From Actinomycetes bacterium (GTDB taxonomy: Bacteria > Actinomycetota > Actinomycetes > Mycobacteriales > Mycobacteriaceae), in NCBI GenBank assembly GCA_023432405.1, contig JAEYUQ010000016.1:1-64000 (forward strand): 64,000 nucleotides of DNA, in the 5' to 3' direction. Shown one piece after another: positions 1 to 8,635 of the stretch; positions within the stretch are counted from its first letter, which is position 1, and each line of letters opens with the position of its first letter. The position numbers were made by a program, and so were the translations under genes. The notes beneath the pieces are model-generated. The model ran no database searches, was not told where the DNA came from, and saw only the letters and a program-made list of their open reading frames with translations.

Positions 1-1
1 T

Positions 2-613
2 CCGACAGGGGAGCGGTTAAGCTCTCGGCGTTTTCGTACCATCGGTATTGAGCTTGGACGAACTTACGGCCTCCAAAACCTCGCCTATCTTCTTGAAGCC
101 CCCTTCACCAGTTGCCGGGGTGAGCACCGTCTGCGCGGCGATTTCCTGAACGACGTCGCTCAGCGTGTCTCCTTTGCTGACGCCCCTCTCTATGCTGCTC
201 TTCACGAGTCCATCTATGGAGGTAATCAGCCTGGGCCTACTGCATGGGCGGCCGCGCGAGTGCGGGAGGAGTTCGAGACGGAACTTACGGGTGAGCATAT
301 TTTCCCCTGGCAGTTTGAAGAAGACCCAGCGCTCATACCGTTTCGGCAGGTATCTGAGGAATTAGCTCAGCGAGAGAAGTGGCCTGCGCTCTACTGCCCG
401 GAGGTGCTGGCGCAGGTGAAAATTCCGGCAGCAGCGGCGATCTATGTGGATGATATGTTCGTGCCACGTGAGCAGTCCGTCAAGGTTGCTGACCTTCTCG
501 GAGTGAAAACATGGATTACTAATGAGTATCAACATGATGGTATCCGCTGTGATGGGGAGCGCATCTTTACCCGCTTAGATCAGTTGGCCGGTGAGCTCAG
601 CGAGGGAGAGTAG
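2..613 (+). CDS. Prolyl aminopeptidase-like alpha/beta hydrolase, C-terminal part (5' end outside window)
   Basis: The frame is open from the first bases of the window, so only the last 203 residues are present. They match the C-terminal half of the long actinobacterial proline iminopeptidase group (S33, alpha/beta hydrolase fold). Recognisable pieces are FRTIGIELGRTYGLQ near the start, the LHESIYGG helix, TGEHIFPWQFEEDP, the AAIYVDDMFV strand and the TNEYQHDGIR block, which should carry the last catalytic His. The family releases N-terminal proline or other residues from peptides in the cytoplasm. The catalytic serine would lie upstream of the window. Family assignment is from pattern recognition of these blocks; substrate preference is unknown. 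Confidence 0.85.
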   Translation, partial: PTGERLSSRRFRTIGIELGRTYGLQNLAYLLEAPFTSCRGEHRLRGDFLNDVAQRVSFADAPLYAALHESIYGGNQPGPTAWAAARVREEFETELTGEHIFPWQFEEDPALIPFRQVSEELAQREKWPALYCPEVLAQVKIPAAAAIYVDDMFVPREQSVKVADLLGVKTWITNEYQHDGIRCDGERIFTRLDQLAGELSEGE

Positions 614-992
614 GCTGTCGGTATGACTCCAGCGGAAATCGGAGAGCATATTGTGTTCTGGGATTCTCAGTTTGAGGTGTCCCAGGAGCACGTTCTTTCT
701 GCCGAGATTCTCACCCAGGTATATTCCTCGTAACTGTTGCAGCCTGACGGAACGGTTGGTGGTTGTCAATGTATAGGTCGTCATTTTCCTCGCTACGTGA
801 ACGCGGTGGCAGAATTGGTTACCGTGGTACTCCAGTCGGTCGGTATGGGCGTGACACTCTCACATGGTTGGCTCTCCAGAGATACATGGGCTCTTACACC
901 ACTTACAACAGTGCTTGTGTATAAAATACTTAAGATAAAGTTAATATAAAAATATCTAAGGAAAAAACTGTATTGTAAGGCCGGTATCTAAA
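614..992. other. Intergenic stretch, mostly without recognisable genes
   Basis: Between the peptidase and the AT-rich island I find no family-matching gene. A 36-codon reading frame at 623-733 starts with ATG just after the peptidase stop, but it has no good ribosome binding site and may be a gene remnant. Base composition changes sharply around 915, where the sequence turns very AT-rich, which suggests a junction between core DNA and acquired DNA. Confidence 0.4.
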
Positions 993-1151
993 TTGAAGTG
1001 CATCAAAATTATGGCAAGTAGTTTGATGCTTTGTTTATCTCAAAGTGCTGTAGCGAATGCATTTTCAATGACTGAGGGATATACTAGTTATAGAGAACTT
1101 GCACTTGCAACGATTGACTTCGAGAGCAGGAGCATGTGGATCCAGGTGTAG
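993..1151 (+). CDS. Signal-peptide reading frame, probably the detached N-terminus of the next gene
   Basis: A TTG start at 993 (or ATG at 1011) opens a 52-codon frame whose first 25 residues are a textbook signal peptide: Lys near the N-terminus, a hydrophobic run (MASSLMLCLSQSAVANA) and an Ala-x-Ala cleavage region. The frame stops at 1149-1151. The downstream DUF6973-like frame is open from 1118 in a different phase, so the two overlap by about 30 bases. The simplest reading is one secreted protein broken by a single-base frameshift (or sequencing error); two overlapping genes is the alternative. No classical slippery heptamer is visible in the overlap. Confidence 0.5.
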   Translation: MKCIKIMASSLMLCLSQSAVANAFSMTEGYTSYRELALATIDFESRSMWIQV

Positions 1152-1621
1152 AGACTCCTGATCATATAGTGAATCGTATTATGGAAAATTACGGTGGTAC
1201 TGATCTTTCTACCCTTCGTGACTCTGGAGAGATCTATGGGTTGAATATTGGATTTAATGAAGCGAAAACTTGTGCTCTAAATCCGTATGACTGTTTGCGA
1301 GCCCAGTCGGCAAGTCATGAATCTGCTCAAACTGCAGCTCAGAGATTTCCTTCAGCAGTAACTAATGATAATATACAGGATGCTTATAGGCATTGCCTGT
1401 GGCAAGCTTTAACCACGATAAGAGCAAATGCTCAGTTTGCACTTGAAATTGGCAATGCACATGAAATAGACCATCCTGGAACGGCTGAAGCCGCACATAT
1501 GGATCAAGTAAATAATTCAATAGGTCGGAGCGTAGGTCTTCGACATGAGGGGGATGAGATTGGCGCAGCCAATGAGTGTTATTACAAGGCTGTAAATGGT
1601 GAGTTGATCACTATAGTGTAA
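1136..1621 (+). CDS. DUF6973-like protein, likely secreted domain
   Basis: This frame encodes 161 residues from a GTG with no clear ribosome binding site. The centre (about residues 80-135) has the pattern of DUF6973-type domains: DAYRHCLWQAL, then NAHEIDHP, then MDQVNNSIGRSVG. The conserved His/Glu residues look catalytic or metal-binding, but no activity is established to my knowledge. A signal peptide lies just upstream in another phase (993-1151), so the natural protein is probably exported. Codon use and base composition are AT-rich compared with the surrounding core genes, which points to recent acquisition. The next gene, ten bases downstream, is a small membrane protein; a secreted effector with its immunity protein is a speculative reading. 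Confidence 0.6.
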   Translation: MDPGVETPDHIVNRIMENYGGTDLSTLRDSGEIYGLNIGFNEAKTCALNPYDCLRAQSASHESAQTAAQRFPSAVTNDNIQDAYRHCLWQALTTIRANAQFALEIGNAHEIDHPGTAEAAHMDQVNNSIGRSVGLRHEGDEIGAANECYYKAVNGELITIV

Positions 1622-1631
1622 AGAGTAGAAA

Positions 1632-1925
1632 ATGCGTTTAAGTAAACATTATTCGTTAGTTGCCGTTGTTTTGGGAATTATTCTAGGCGTGGCAGCTTTC
1701 TATGTAGGTATTTTAATTTCAATAACAACCCCAGCCTTGTTTTTCTACTATGGTCTGCCTATATCTTTTATTGTGGCTGGATGTCTTGCACTCATTCTAG
1801 CTTGGTTCCGAAAGAAAATCCATGGAGCTATCAGTAAGTTATTTTACATTTCGTACTTTCTAGCCTTCATTGTTTCATGTTGTGTGTGGATATATGTGTT
1901 ATGGGGGTATTCGTATATCGATTAG
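1632..1925 (+). CDS. Small AT-rich three-helix membrane protein
   Basis: The 97-residue product has three or four predicted membrane segments (about residues 8-33, 36-58 and 68-92), separated by a short basic loop with RKK. I recognise no family. It starts ten bases after the DUF6973-like gene and shares its AT-rich composition, so the two were probably acquired and are transcribed together. Proteins of this size next to a secreted domain are sometimes immunity proteins, but nothing in the sequence proves that. A short inverted repeat (TAGAA...TTCTA, about 1934-1949) just downstream may help end transcription. Confidence 0.6.
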   Translation: MRLSKHYSLVAVVLGIILGVAAFYVGILISITTPALFFYYGLPISFIVAGCLALILAWFRKKIHGAISKLFYISYFLAFIVSCCVWIYVLWGYSYID

Positions 1926-2071
1926 TCTAGCCGTAGAATGGCACTTCTATCACTACCGGTGTGCTGGGTAGCTCTCCCAATACTGCGAGGCACCCTCCGC
2001 AATGGCTGGTTTAAATAGCTAGCCTCGAAGAATGGGACACAATCGCTGCCTGTGTATTCAACGGGCGCCCT

Positions 2072-3631
2072 CTAGGGCAGGCGAGGGACGGCGTCGAGAA
2101 GCTGCTGGGTGTAGGGGTTGTGAGGGTGTGCCCACACCTCATCAATGGGCCCGCGTTCCACCACCTGACCGTGCTGCATCACAATGACGTCCTCGCACAA
2201 GTGCTGGGTGACCATGAGGTCATGCGACACAAACAGCAGCGCCACACCACGCTCCGCCACCAACTTTGCCAGTAAGTCCAACACCGTGGCGCGCACCGAG
2301 ACGTCAAGGGCAGATACCGGCTCATCCGCCAACAAAATGTCTGGCTCCGAGATGAGCGCGCGCGCAATGGAGATCCGCTGGCGCTGCCCGCCGGAAAACT
2401 CGTGCGGGTAGCGTTGAAGGGCGGAATCATCTAAGCCCACCTCGGCTAAAACGGCGCTCACCCGCGCCCGCACGTCATCACGTCCAGCTCTCTGCCACAG
2501 TCCCCTGCCGCCTCGCCTCGGGGTGCCGCCTCGCCTCGGGGTGCCGCCTCCGCACCCCGAGGCACCAAGGCCACCCAGAACCCCACCCTTACTGCCCAGC
2601 GGTTCAGCAACTATCCGCTCAACCGTCATGCGGGGGTCTAGAGAGCCCGCCGGATCCTGGAACACCGCGCTGATACGCACGGCGTCGTCACGGTGGACAG
2701 TTCCAGAATCCGGAGTCTCCAGCCCGGAGAGAATGTTGAGCAGCGTGGATTTCCCGGCGCCAGATTCCCCCACCACGCCCAGGCGTTGTCCGGCGTGGAC
2801 TGCCACGGACACATCCGATATGCGTCCCGACTTGCTTACTGAGTGTGCTTCCAGGAGCACCTTTGAGGTGGACACAGACGGGGTGCGAGGCTTTAACCGA
2901 GCTCCCGCCAGAAGGTGTTTGGTGTACTCGTGTTGTGGGTGAGTAAGAACCTCTTTGGTATCCCCGCGCTCCACAATCCTTCCCTGGTGGAGTACCAAAA
3001 CCCGCTGTGTCACCTGGTAAATCAGTGGTAGATCATGGGTGATGAACAGCACCGCAGTGTTGCTGCGCTGGGTCAAGTCCACAATTAGAGACACAATTGT
3101 GCGCTGCACCGTCACGTCCAGGGCGGTGGTGGGCTCATCACAAATCAGCAGGTCAGGGTCATTGGCCAGCGCCATCGCAATCAGCACTCGCTGACGCTGC
3201 CCGCCGGAGAGTTCATGCGGATATGTCCGCGGCCTATCAACGCCCACCTCCTTCAACAGCTCCAGGGCTCTGGCCTGCGCGGTTCCCTTATCGACGCCGT
3301 GAATGGTCATCGCCTCCACCACCTGCTGACCTACTCGGTGAAGGGGGTGCAGAGCAGTCATGGGTTCCTGGAAGATCATGGCAATCTTCTTCCCGCGGAT
3401 CTTCCGCAACACGGAGTCTGGCTGCACCAGGAGATTGCCGGAATGCCCCAGCTCTACCGAGCCGCCGAGGGGCAGGGTATCTGGGGTGAGCTTCATGAGG
3501 GCCAGGGCAGTCATGGACTTGCCTGAGCCGGATTCGCCCACCAAACCCACACGCTCACCGGGCTGAATCTGGAAGCTCTCGTTGAGCACAATATCTGCCA
3601 CGCTGAGGTTCTGGACGTTGAGAAGAGTCAT
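2072..3631 (-). CDS. Peptide ABC transporter, fused double ATP-binding protein (DppD-DppF type)
   Basis: The 519-residue protein has two complete ABC ATPase domains in one chain. Domain 1 has Walker A GESGSGKS at about residues 32-39, signature LSGGQRQR and Walker B LLICDEP. Domain 2 has GESGAGKS, FSGGQRQR and ILLADEP. Between them lies the typical oligopeptide-binding C-terminal segment of OppD/DppD proteins (HPQHEYTKHLLAG). It would power import of peptides or a related substrate through the two permeases encoded upstream in the same operon. The start overlaps the preceding permease stop by four bases. The odd part is a Gly/Arg-rich insertion in domain 2 (about residues 350-380) made by a DNA tandem repeat (2507-2562). 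Confidence 0.92.
   Translation of the reverse strand: MTLLNVQNLSVADIVLNESFQIQPGERVGLVGESGSGKSMTALALMKLTPDTLPLGGSVELGHSGNLLVQPDSVLRKIRGKKIAMIFQEPMTALHPLHRVGQQVVEAMTIHGVDKGTAQARALELLKEVGVDRPRTYPHELSGGQRQRVLIAMALANDPDLLICDEPTTALDVTVQRTIVSLIVDLTQRSNTAVLFITHDLPLIYQVTQRVLVLHQGRIVERGDTKEVLTHPQHEYTKHLLAGARLKPRTPSVSTSKVLLEAHSVSKSGRISDVSVAVHAGQRLGVVGESGAGKSTLLNILSGLETPDSGTVHRDDAVRISAVFQDPAGSLDPRMTVERIVAEPLGSKGGVLGGLGASGCGGGTPRRGGTPRRGGRGLWQRAGRDDVRARVSAVLAEVGLDDSALQRYPHEFSGGQRQRISIARALISEPDILLADEPVSALDVSVRATVLDLLAKLVAERGVALLFVSHDLMVTQHLCEDVIVMQHGQVVERGPIDEVWAHPHNPYTQQLLDAVPRLP
2507..2562. repeat. 18-bp tandem repeat with hairpin inside the ABC ATPase gene
   Basis: Two perfect copies of an 18-bp unit (gccgcctcgcctcggggt) at 2507-2524 and 2525-2542 are followed by a partial third copy. 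The end of copy two and the following bases form a perfect 11-bp inverted repeat, 2534-2544 against 2552-2562, with a 7-base loop. The repeat keeps the reading frame (18 bases is six codons) and encodes GTPRRG units in the second nucleotide-binding domain. Confidence 0.85.
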
Positions 3632-4515
3632 CGTGACCTCCGTTGGGTGGTGGGATCCAGAATGTCACGCAAACCGTCTCCCAGGAGGTTACATCCCAAA
3701 ACGGTGAGCGCGATGGCCAGTCCCGGCCAGAGAGCAAGATGAGGGGCAGAGCCCAGGGAGGTTTGGGCGGATTGCAACATTCTGCCCCAGGAGGGGTCTG
3801 GCGGTGGAGTTCCGAGCCCCAAGAAGCTGAGAGCAGCTTCCGCCAGGATAGCCAAGGCAAAAGCCACTGTGGCCTGCACAATAATGAGAGCCATGATGTT
3901 GGGAAGAACGTGGGGAATAGCAATGGGCTGGTGTGCCAGGCGAGCTGCACGGATATAGTCCTGCGTCATCACCTGGAGTGTTCCGGCACGAGCTACGCGA
4001 GCAAACGCCGGAATTCCTGCAATACCGATAGCAATCATGGCGGTGAGTGTGGAGGGGCCGAAGACTGCTCCGCAGACGATAGCCAGGAGAAGTGCGGGGA
4101 AGGCCAAGAGTATATCTGCGCCACGCATGATGAGTGTGTCTAACCATCCGCGACGAATTCCAGCTGCAATTCCCAGAGGCACTCCGAAGAGGGCAGAAAT
4201 TGTTACCGCAACCACACCCACGAAGAGAGTGATTCTGGAACCGGCCATAATTCGAGAAAACACATCACGCCCGTAGCGGTCTGTTCCGAAGAGATGCTGC
4301 CAACTGCTTCCTTGAAGACGCTCCGAAGGAACGGCGTGGTTAGGGTCATAGGGCAACCACACCAGGGAGACGAGAGCAAGGAGAAGAACCGCGCAGACTA
4401 TGCTCCCGCCAATAATGACGTTTGCGCGTGGTCCTCGGGTGCTTCGTCGTTTACGGCTACCGGGTGATACACGGGTGTCCTTGGCGGGGTAAGCCTGGTC
4501 AGCTTCAACTGTCAC
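3628..4515 (-). CDS. Peptide ABC transporter permease (DppC type)
   Basis: The 295-residue inner-membrane protein has a Lys/Arg-rich N-terminal tail, one membrane anchor at about 33-55 and then the five-helix BPD_transp_1 domain. The DppC hallmarks are visible: FGTDRYGRDVFSRIMAG, the EAALSFLGLGTPPPDPSWG block that contacts the ATPase, and GCNLLGDGLRDILDP at the C-terminus. It forms the translocation pore with the DppB-type partner encoded directly upstream. Start and stop codons overlap both neighbours by four bases (ATGA arrangement), so the genes are translationally coupled. Confidence 0.93.
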   Translation of the reverse strand: MTVEADQAYPAKDTRVSPGSRKRRSTRGPRANVIIGGSIVCAVLLLALVSLVWLPYDPNHAVPSERLQGSSWQHLFGTDRYGRDVFSRIMAGSRITLFVGVVAVTISALFGVPLGIAAGIRRGWLDTLIMRGADILLAFPALLLAIVCGAVFGPSTLTAMIAIGIAGIPAFARVARAGTLQVMTQDYIRAARLAHQPIAIPHVLPNIMALIIVQATVAFALAILAEAALSFLGLGTPPPDPSWGRMLQSAQTSLGSAPHLALWPGLAIALTVLGCNLLGDGLRDILDPTTQRRSR

Positions 4516-5477
4516 TTCGTGCTCCCTTTCTGGTCAGCCACCCTGGGGTCTAACACCGTGTAGAGAATGTCGATGATGAGATTAACGGTGAGAGTAAACA
4601 TCACCAAGAGCATGATTGTGGACTGCACCGTGATGAGGTCGCGGTTCGCCACGGCGTCGAGAAGGAGAGTACCTAAGCCAGGGATAACAAACACTTTTTC
4701 GATGACCACCGCTCCCACAATGAGCGAGGTCAGTTGCACTCCGGTGACTGTCAAGGTAGAGAGTGCGGCGGCACGCATACCGTGGCGGGTGAGGGTGTGC
4801 CACTCCGAGAGACCTTTGGCGCGCGCGGTGCGCATGAAGGGTTGAGACTGAATCTCTATGATTTCCGAGCGCACATAGCGCGAGAGAATCGACGCCTGAA
4901 CTAGGGCAAGTGCAATGACGGGGAGAATGAGTCTACTGAGGAAACCCCAAAAATCTACTGCGGGAGGCACCCAGCCGTTGGCAGGAAGCCAGTCCAGGCG
5001 GACCGAAAAGAGGCTCACTAAGAAGATGCCGGCAAGGAAGCTGGGAACGGCTACGCCTATTTGGCTGAGGGCAGAAACCGCCACGCCGTCGGCATGGGAA
5101 GAACGGTGAGCAGCCCACATTCCCAAGGGAAGCGCAAGCAGGGTGGCCACAATAATGGCGCTGGCACAGAGAATGAGGGATACCGCAGCTCTATCCCAGA
5201 TCAGAGGAGTCATTTCTTGGCCACTGGAAAGGGACACCCCGAAATGACCTGTGAGCAGGTCACCCATCCAGGAGAGGTATTGCACCGGGAGGGTGCGGTC
5301 TGTGCCGAGCTGCGCAGAGAGTTGAGCGATGGTTTCGGGAGTTCCTGAGATTCCCAGCGCCACCTCTGCAGGGTTTCCAGGAATGGCGCGCATGAGGATG
5401 AAAATACCTATGCTGGCTGCCAGGAGACTCAAGCAATAGCGCAGGATGAGACGCAGAATCCGTGGACATATACTCAC
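4512..5477 (-). CDS. Peptide ABC transporter permease (DppB type)
   Basis: The 321-residue permease has the DppB/OppB architecture: an N-terminal membrane helix followed by RAIPGNPAEVALG, a periplasmic-side segment, and the BPD_transp_1 helices with the ATPase-contact motif ARAKGLSEWHTLTRHGMR at about residues 215-232. The C-terminus carries VIEKVFVIPGLGTLLLDAV and a final helix ending in DPRV, all standard for the family. It pairs with the DppC-type permease in the next gene. Start codon overlaps the stop of the substrate-binding protein gene by four bases. Confidence 0.93.
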   Translation of the reverse strand: MSICPRILRLILRYCLSLLAASIGIFILMRAIPGNPAEVALGISGTPETIAQLSAQLGTDRTLPVQYLSWMGDLLTGHFGVSLSSGQEMTPLIWDRAAVSLILCASAIIVATLLALPLGMWAAHRSSHADGVAVSALSQIGVAVPSFLAGIFLVSLFSVRLDWLPANGWVPPAVDFWGFLSRLILPVIALALVQASILSRYVRSEIIEIQSQPFMRTARAKGLSEWHTLTRHGMRAAALSTLTVTGVQLTSLIVGAVVIEKVFVIPGLGTLLLDAVANRDLITVQSTIMLLVMFTLTVNLIIDILYTVLDPRVADQKGSTK

Positions 5478-6991
5478 TGGGCACGTCCCATCTCAGCGAG
5501 GGGGAGAGCATCCGTAATGGCGTTGGCGTTCACGCCGGTAACTCCAGGGGCAGTGAGCACAATGTTGGGAATGTTCAGAAGATTAGCTGCACCTGCAATC
5601 TCTAACTCACGACGCGCCGCCACCTTCATGTGGTCAATTTCCTCACTGGCTGGCCCTGAGTCTGCCGCTCGGAGTTCCTGTTGAAGGTAGTTGTCATCCA
5701 CTCCGAGGTAGTAGTCAGGGCTTCCGAAGAAGGTGGGGAAATCTCGAGCTTCCACATGAGCAATGAGAGACATATCGTAGTCTTTGCGCTGCATTACTTT
5801 CGCCAGCCATACGGCCGGAAACTCGGTGGACTCTAAACGCACCTGAAAGCCCACATCTTCAAGCTGGGAGTAAATCAGTTCCGAAGCCTGCTGGGCATAG
5901 GGCAGGGAGGGTACAGAGATAGTAATGCTGGGGGTACGTCCGGCCAGTAATTCCCTGGCCTTCTGGGGGTCAAAGGGGTAGCGCTGTGCCTTGAAATACC
6001 ACGGATCTGTTGGTGGAACGGGAACCCCGCCAGTATCGGTGGCTAATCCTTCGTACACCACCTGGTTGAGAGCCTCCCGATCCAGCGCATAGAGCACAGC
6101 CTGACGCACAGCGACGTCGTTAAAGGGAGCACGCTTGTTATTCATAGACAGCAGAAGTTCCCCGTTGGTGGTTCCCACTTGAACCCCAAAACGTTCTGAG
6201 AGAGTGTCCAGGAGTTCTGGAGACTGCATATTCCACACCACATCAACATCCCCAGTACGCAGGGCATTTGTGGAGGCTATAGCGTCTGCATAGTAACGGA
6301 TGGTGGCATGAGACATTTCGGGCGCTATACCCCAATAGTCTGAGCGGGCTGTGAAACTCACCGATTCTCCCTGAGCCCACGACGTGAGGGTGTACGGCCC
6401 GGTGCCAATCGGGTTGGTTTTTACCGTGGTTACCCCAGTGGGCGTCATCATGGCGCCAATGAGGGTGCCCATCGAATACAGCCAGCTATTGCTGCGGTGA
6501 CTCAGGGTGACGGCCAGTGTAAAAGTATCCACCACCTTGGTGTCTTCCACCACATCCATGCCCTTTTTGAGTCCATTAGTCCAGGCGTTGGATCTCACCC
6601 GATCAATGGAAAACTTGGCAGTTTCTGCAGTAAAAGCCTCCCCATTAGAAAAGCGCACATTGTGGCGAAGATGGAAGGTGTAACGGCGTTGATCTGGCGA
6701 GACCTCCCAATGGGTTGCCAGCCAGGGAACAATCTGACCGTCTTGGTTGATGCGCACCAAGGTTTCATAAATGTTAGACATGAGTGCCTGCGGTATAGCA
6801 GCACCTGAGGAGGTGGTGAAATCCATTGAGGCTGGCACTCCGGTTGTGCCAACCACGATGGAGTCCCTATCTGCACTGCGCTGTGCAGGAGTAGCGGTAT
6901 GACCGGCGCTACAGGAGCTCAGCAACAGAGATAATGCAAGCACTGATGCGGCTAGGCTCCTAGTAAGTAGGGCAGTCAGGGGCTTAGGCAT
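5474..6991 (-). CDS. Peptide ABC transporter substrate-binding lipoprotein
   Basis: The 505-residue protein is a family 5 solute-binding protein (SBP_bac_5). It begins with a lipoprotein signal ending in LSSC (Cys near residue 27), so it should be lipid-anchored outside the cytoplasmic membrane. Family blocks include WLATHWEVSPDQRRYTFHLR, FSNGEAFTAE, NPIGTGPYTL and AVRQAVLYALDREALNQ. It captures the substrate, probably peptides, and hands it to the permease pair. It is the first gene of the four-gene transporter operon and begins 14 bases after brnQ on the same strand, so brnQ may be co-transcribed. No strong ribosome binding site precedes the start. The substrate class cannot be told from sequence alone; nickel or heme variants exist in the family. 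Confidence 0.9.
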   Translation of the reverse strand: MPKPLTALLTRSLAASVLALSLLLSSCSAGHTATPAQRSADRDSIVVGTTGVPASMDFTTSSGAAIPQALMSNIYETLVRINQDGQIVPWLATHWEVSPDQRRYTFHLRHNVRFSNGEAFTAETAKFSIDRVRSNAWTNGLKKGMDVVEDTKVVDTFTLAVTLSHRSNSWLYSMGTLIGAMMTPTGVTTVKTNPIGTGPYTLTSWAQGESVSFTARSDYWGIAPEMSHATIRYYADAIASTNALRTGDVDVVWNMQSPELLDTLSERFGVQVGTTNGELLLSMNNKRAPFNDVAVRQAVLYALDREALNQVVYEGLATDTGGVPVPPTDPWYFKAQRYPFDPQKARELLAGRTPSITISVPSLPYAQQASELIYSQLEDVGFQVRLESTEFPAVWLAKVMQRKDYDMSLIAHVEARDFPTFFGSPDYYLGVDDNYLQQELRAADSGPASEEIDHMKVAARRELEIAGAANLLNIPNIVLTAPGVTGVNANAITDALPLAEMGRAQ

Positions 6992-7005
6992 AGACGGTAG
7001 TGTAC

Positions 7006-8343
7006 TTACTGCGCCGTAGATTTCTTCCGCATGGTGTCAAGAGCCAAGCCGATGACTAAGGCGATCACTGTGGGCACCACCCAGCCCAACTGGGAATCGT
7101 AGAGCAGGGACCAGGATACGAGGGGTTCTAGGTTTTCAAACTTGAGGCCCACGAGAGATGCAATGGCAGAGTACAGTGCAGCCACCCACATGGGTAGGCG
7201 GAAAGCCCACCTGAAGGGGATGGGGCTCTTGGCTTCCAGCAAAGGCAGGAATATGAGTGTGATGGCGGCGGGGTAGATGAAGCCAATTACGGGTGCGGCC
7301 ACTGCTAGCACAGAGTCAAGACCACGGGAGGCCATGAGGAAAGAGGACACCGAGAAAATGACAGCCCAGGTTTTATAGGAAATTCCGGGAGTCAGGGTAT
7401 TGAAGAATTCGCTGGTGGCGGCAATAAGGCCTACGGCTGTGGTGATACAGGCAAGGAGTACAACCAAACCGAAAATGATTTGGCCAGGCAATCCCATTGT
7501 CTGAAGGGACGCTGAGGAGAGGAGCTTTGCCCCGTTGTCAAAGCTCACCGCATCAGGCATGACGCGACCAATAAATGCCAAACCAACGTACACGATGGCA
7601 AGCAAAACGCCAGCTATCAGCCCTGAGATGGTAACTCCGCGGACCATTGGTTTACCTTCCGCCACGCCCTTATAGCGAAGCGCAGTAATCACCACAATGC
7701 CAAAGGCCAAGCTGGCAATGGAGTCCATCGTCAAGTAACCCTGAAGGAGACCTGCTGCTGTGGGGTTCACGTCATAGGGTTCAAGTGGTTCCTGTGGCGT
7801 TTCCGTGAAGCTGATTACTGAGACAATCACCGTGATAGCAAGCAGGATGATGAGCGCGGGGGTGAGGAATTTGCCCAGCTTGTCCACAATGGAATTCGGG
7901 TTCCAGGACAATATGAGCGCTACTCCAAAGAAGATGGCGTTAAACACAGCCTGGGGCAGGAAACCGTTTGAGGTGTTGAAGAGAGGTTGGATAGCCATCT
8001 CGTAGCTGACAGCACCCGTCCTGGGAAGTGCGTAAAACGCGCCGATGGACAGGTAGCTGAGGATGGCAAAAATGGTGCCAAAAATCATTCCAGCGCGGGT
8101 GGCCAGGTCACGCAGATGGTGTCCAGTGATGCCAATTGCCACAATGCCCAGAACAGGAAGCATCACTCCTGTAAGGAGGAACCCCAGCACAGCTGGCCAG
8201 AAATTGGTTCCCGCTTCTGCTGCCAACATGGGCGGGAAGATGAGGTTTCCGGCCCCGAAGAACATGGAGAACAGCATCAAGGCTGTCACCAGGATGAGGC
8301 TGAAGTTTCCGGCCTTTCGCGTTCCGGAGGACGAGGATGCCAT
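7006..8343 (-). CDS. brnQ: Branched-chain amino acid transporter BrnQ
   Basis: The 445-residue polytopic membrane protein is a member of the LIVCS family, which imports leucine, isoleucine and valine with a cation. The N-terminal block MLFSMFFGAGNLIFPP is diagnostic. About twelve hydrophobic segments follow, with YLSIGAFYALPRTGAVSYE and the GYLTMDSIASLAFG helix typical of BrnQ. An AAGGGAAG ribosome binding site sits seven to fourteen bases before the ATG. It lies directly upstream of the peptide ABC operon on the same strand with only 14 bases between, so the five genes may form one nitrogen- or amino-acid-uptake transcript. Confidence 0.93.
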   Translation of the reverse strand: MASSSSGTRKAGNFSLILVTALMLFSMFFGAGNLIFPPMLAAEAGTNFWPAVLGFLLTGVMLPVLGIVAIGITGHHLRDLATRAGMIFGTIFAILSYLSIGAFYALPRTGAVSYEMAIQPLFNTSNGFLPQAVFNAIFFGVALILSWNPNSIVDKLGKFLTPALIILLAITVIVSVISFTETPQEPLEPYDVNPTAAGLLQGYLTMDSIASLAFGIVVITALRYKGVAEGKPMVRGVTISGLIAGVLLAIVYVGLAFIGRVMPDAVSFDNGAKLLSSASLQTMGLPGQIIFGLVVLLACITTAVGLIAATSEFFNTLTPGISYKTWAVIFSVSSFLMASRGLDSVLAVAAPVIGFIYPAAITLIFLPLLEAKSPIPFRWAFRLPMWVAALYSAIASLVGLKFENLEPLVSWSLLYDSQLGWVVPTVIALVIGLALDTMRKKSTAQ

Positions 8344-8635
8344 AATCTTCCCTTTCTCACTCTGATTTCCTTGACGACGCCCGAGCGTATCGGGAAGTCA
8401 GAGCTTTCTTTATGCACCTACGGCTATAGAGAGGGGGCTGTGCAGGGACAGGTGATTGACCAGTTTTATGCACAGGCCCCAAGTGGGTATTAACTTACCT
8501 TGCCGTACAGCCACAACGCCAAAGGGTGTAGGCCTAGACACGATGACAGGGATAAGAAAGGGCAGGAGATAGCTTCTCAGCTAGAGTAGATCGCAGTTGT
8601 AGATCTCCTGCTTTCTGCTATGAAGGAGCGCCTTC
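8344..8635. promoter_or_regulatory. Divergent intergenic region between brnQ and the lipoprotein gene
   Basis: This region must hold promoters for brnQ (leftward) and the lipoprotein gene (rightward). A nine-base direct repeat, tttatgcac, occurs at 8409-8417 and 8465-8473, a plausible operator or coincidence. One copy of the window-wide motif CTTNNCGACGYC lies at 8370-8381. I do not recognise a T-box or a classical riboswitch in front of brnQ. Confidence 0.4.
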
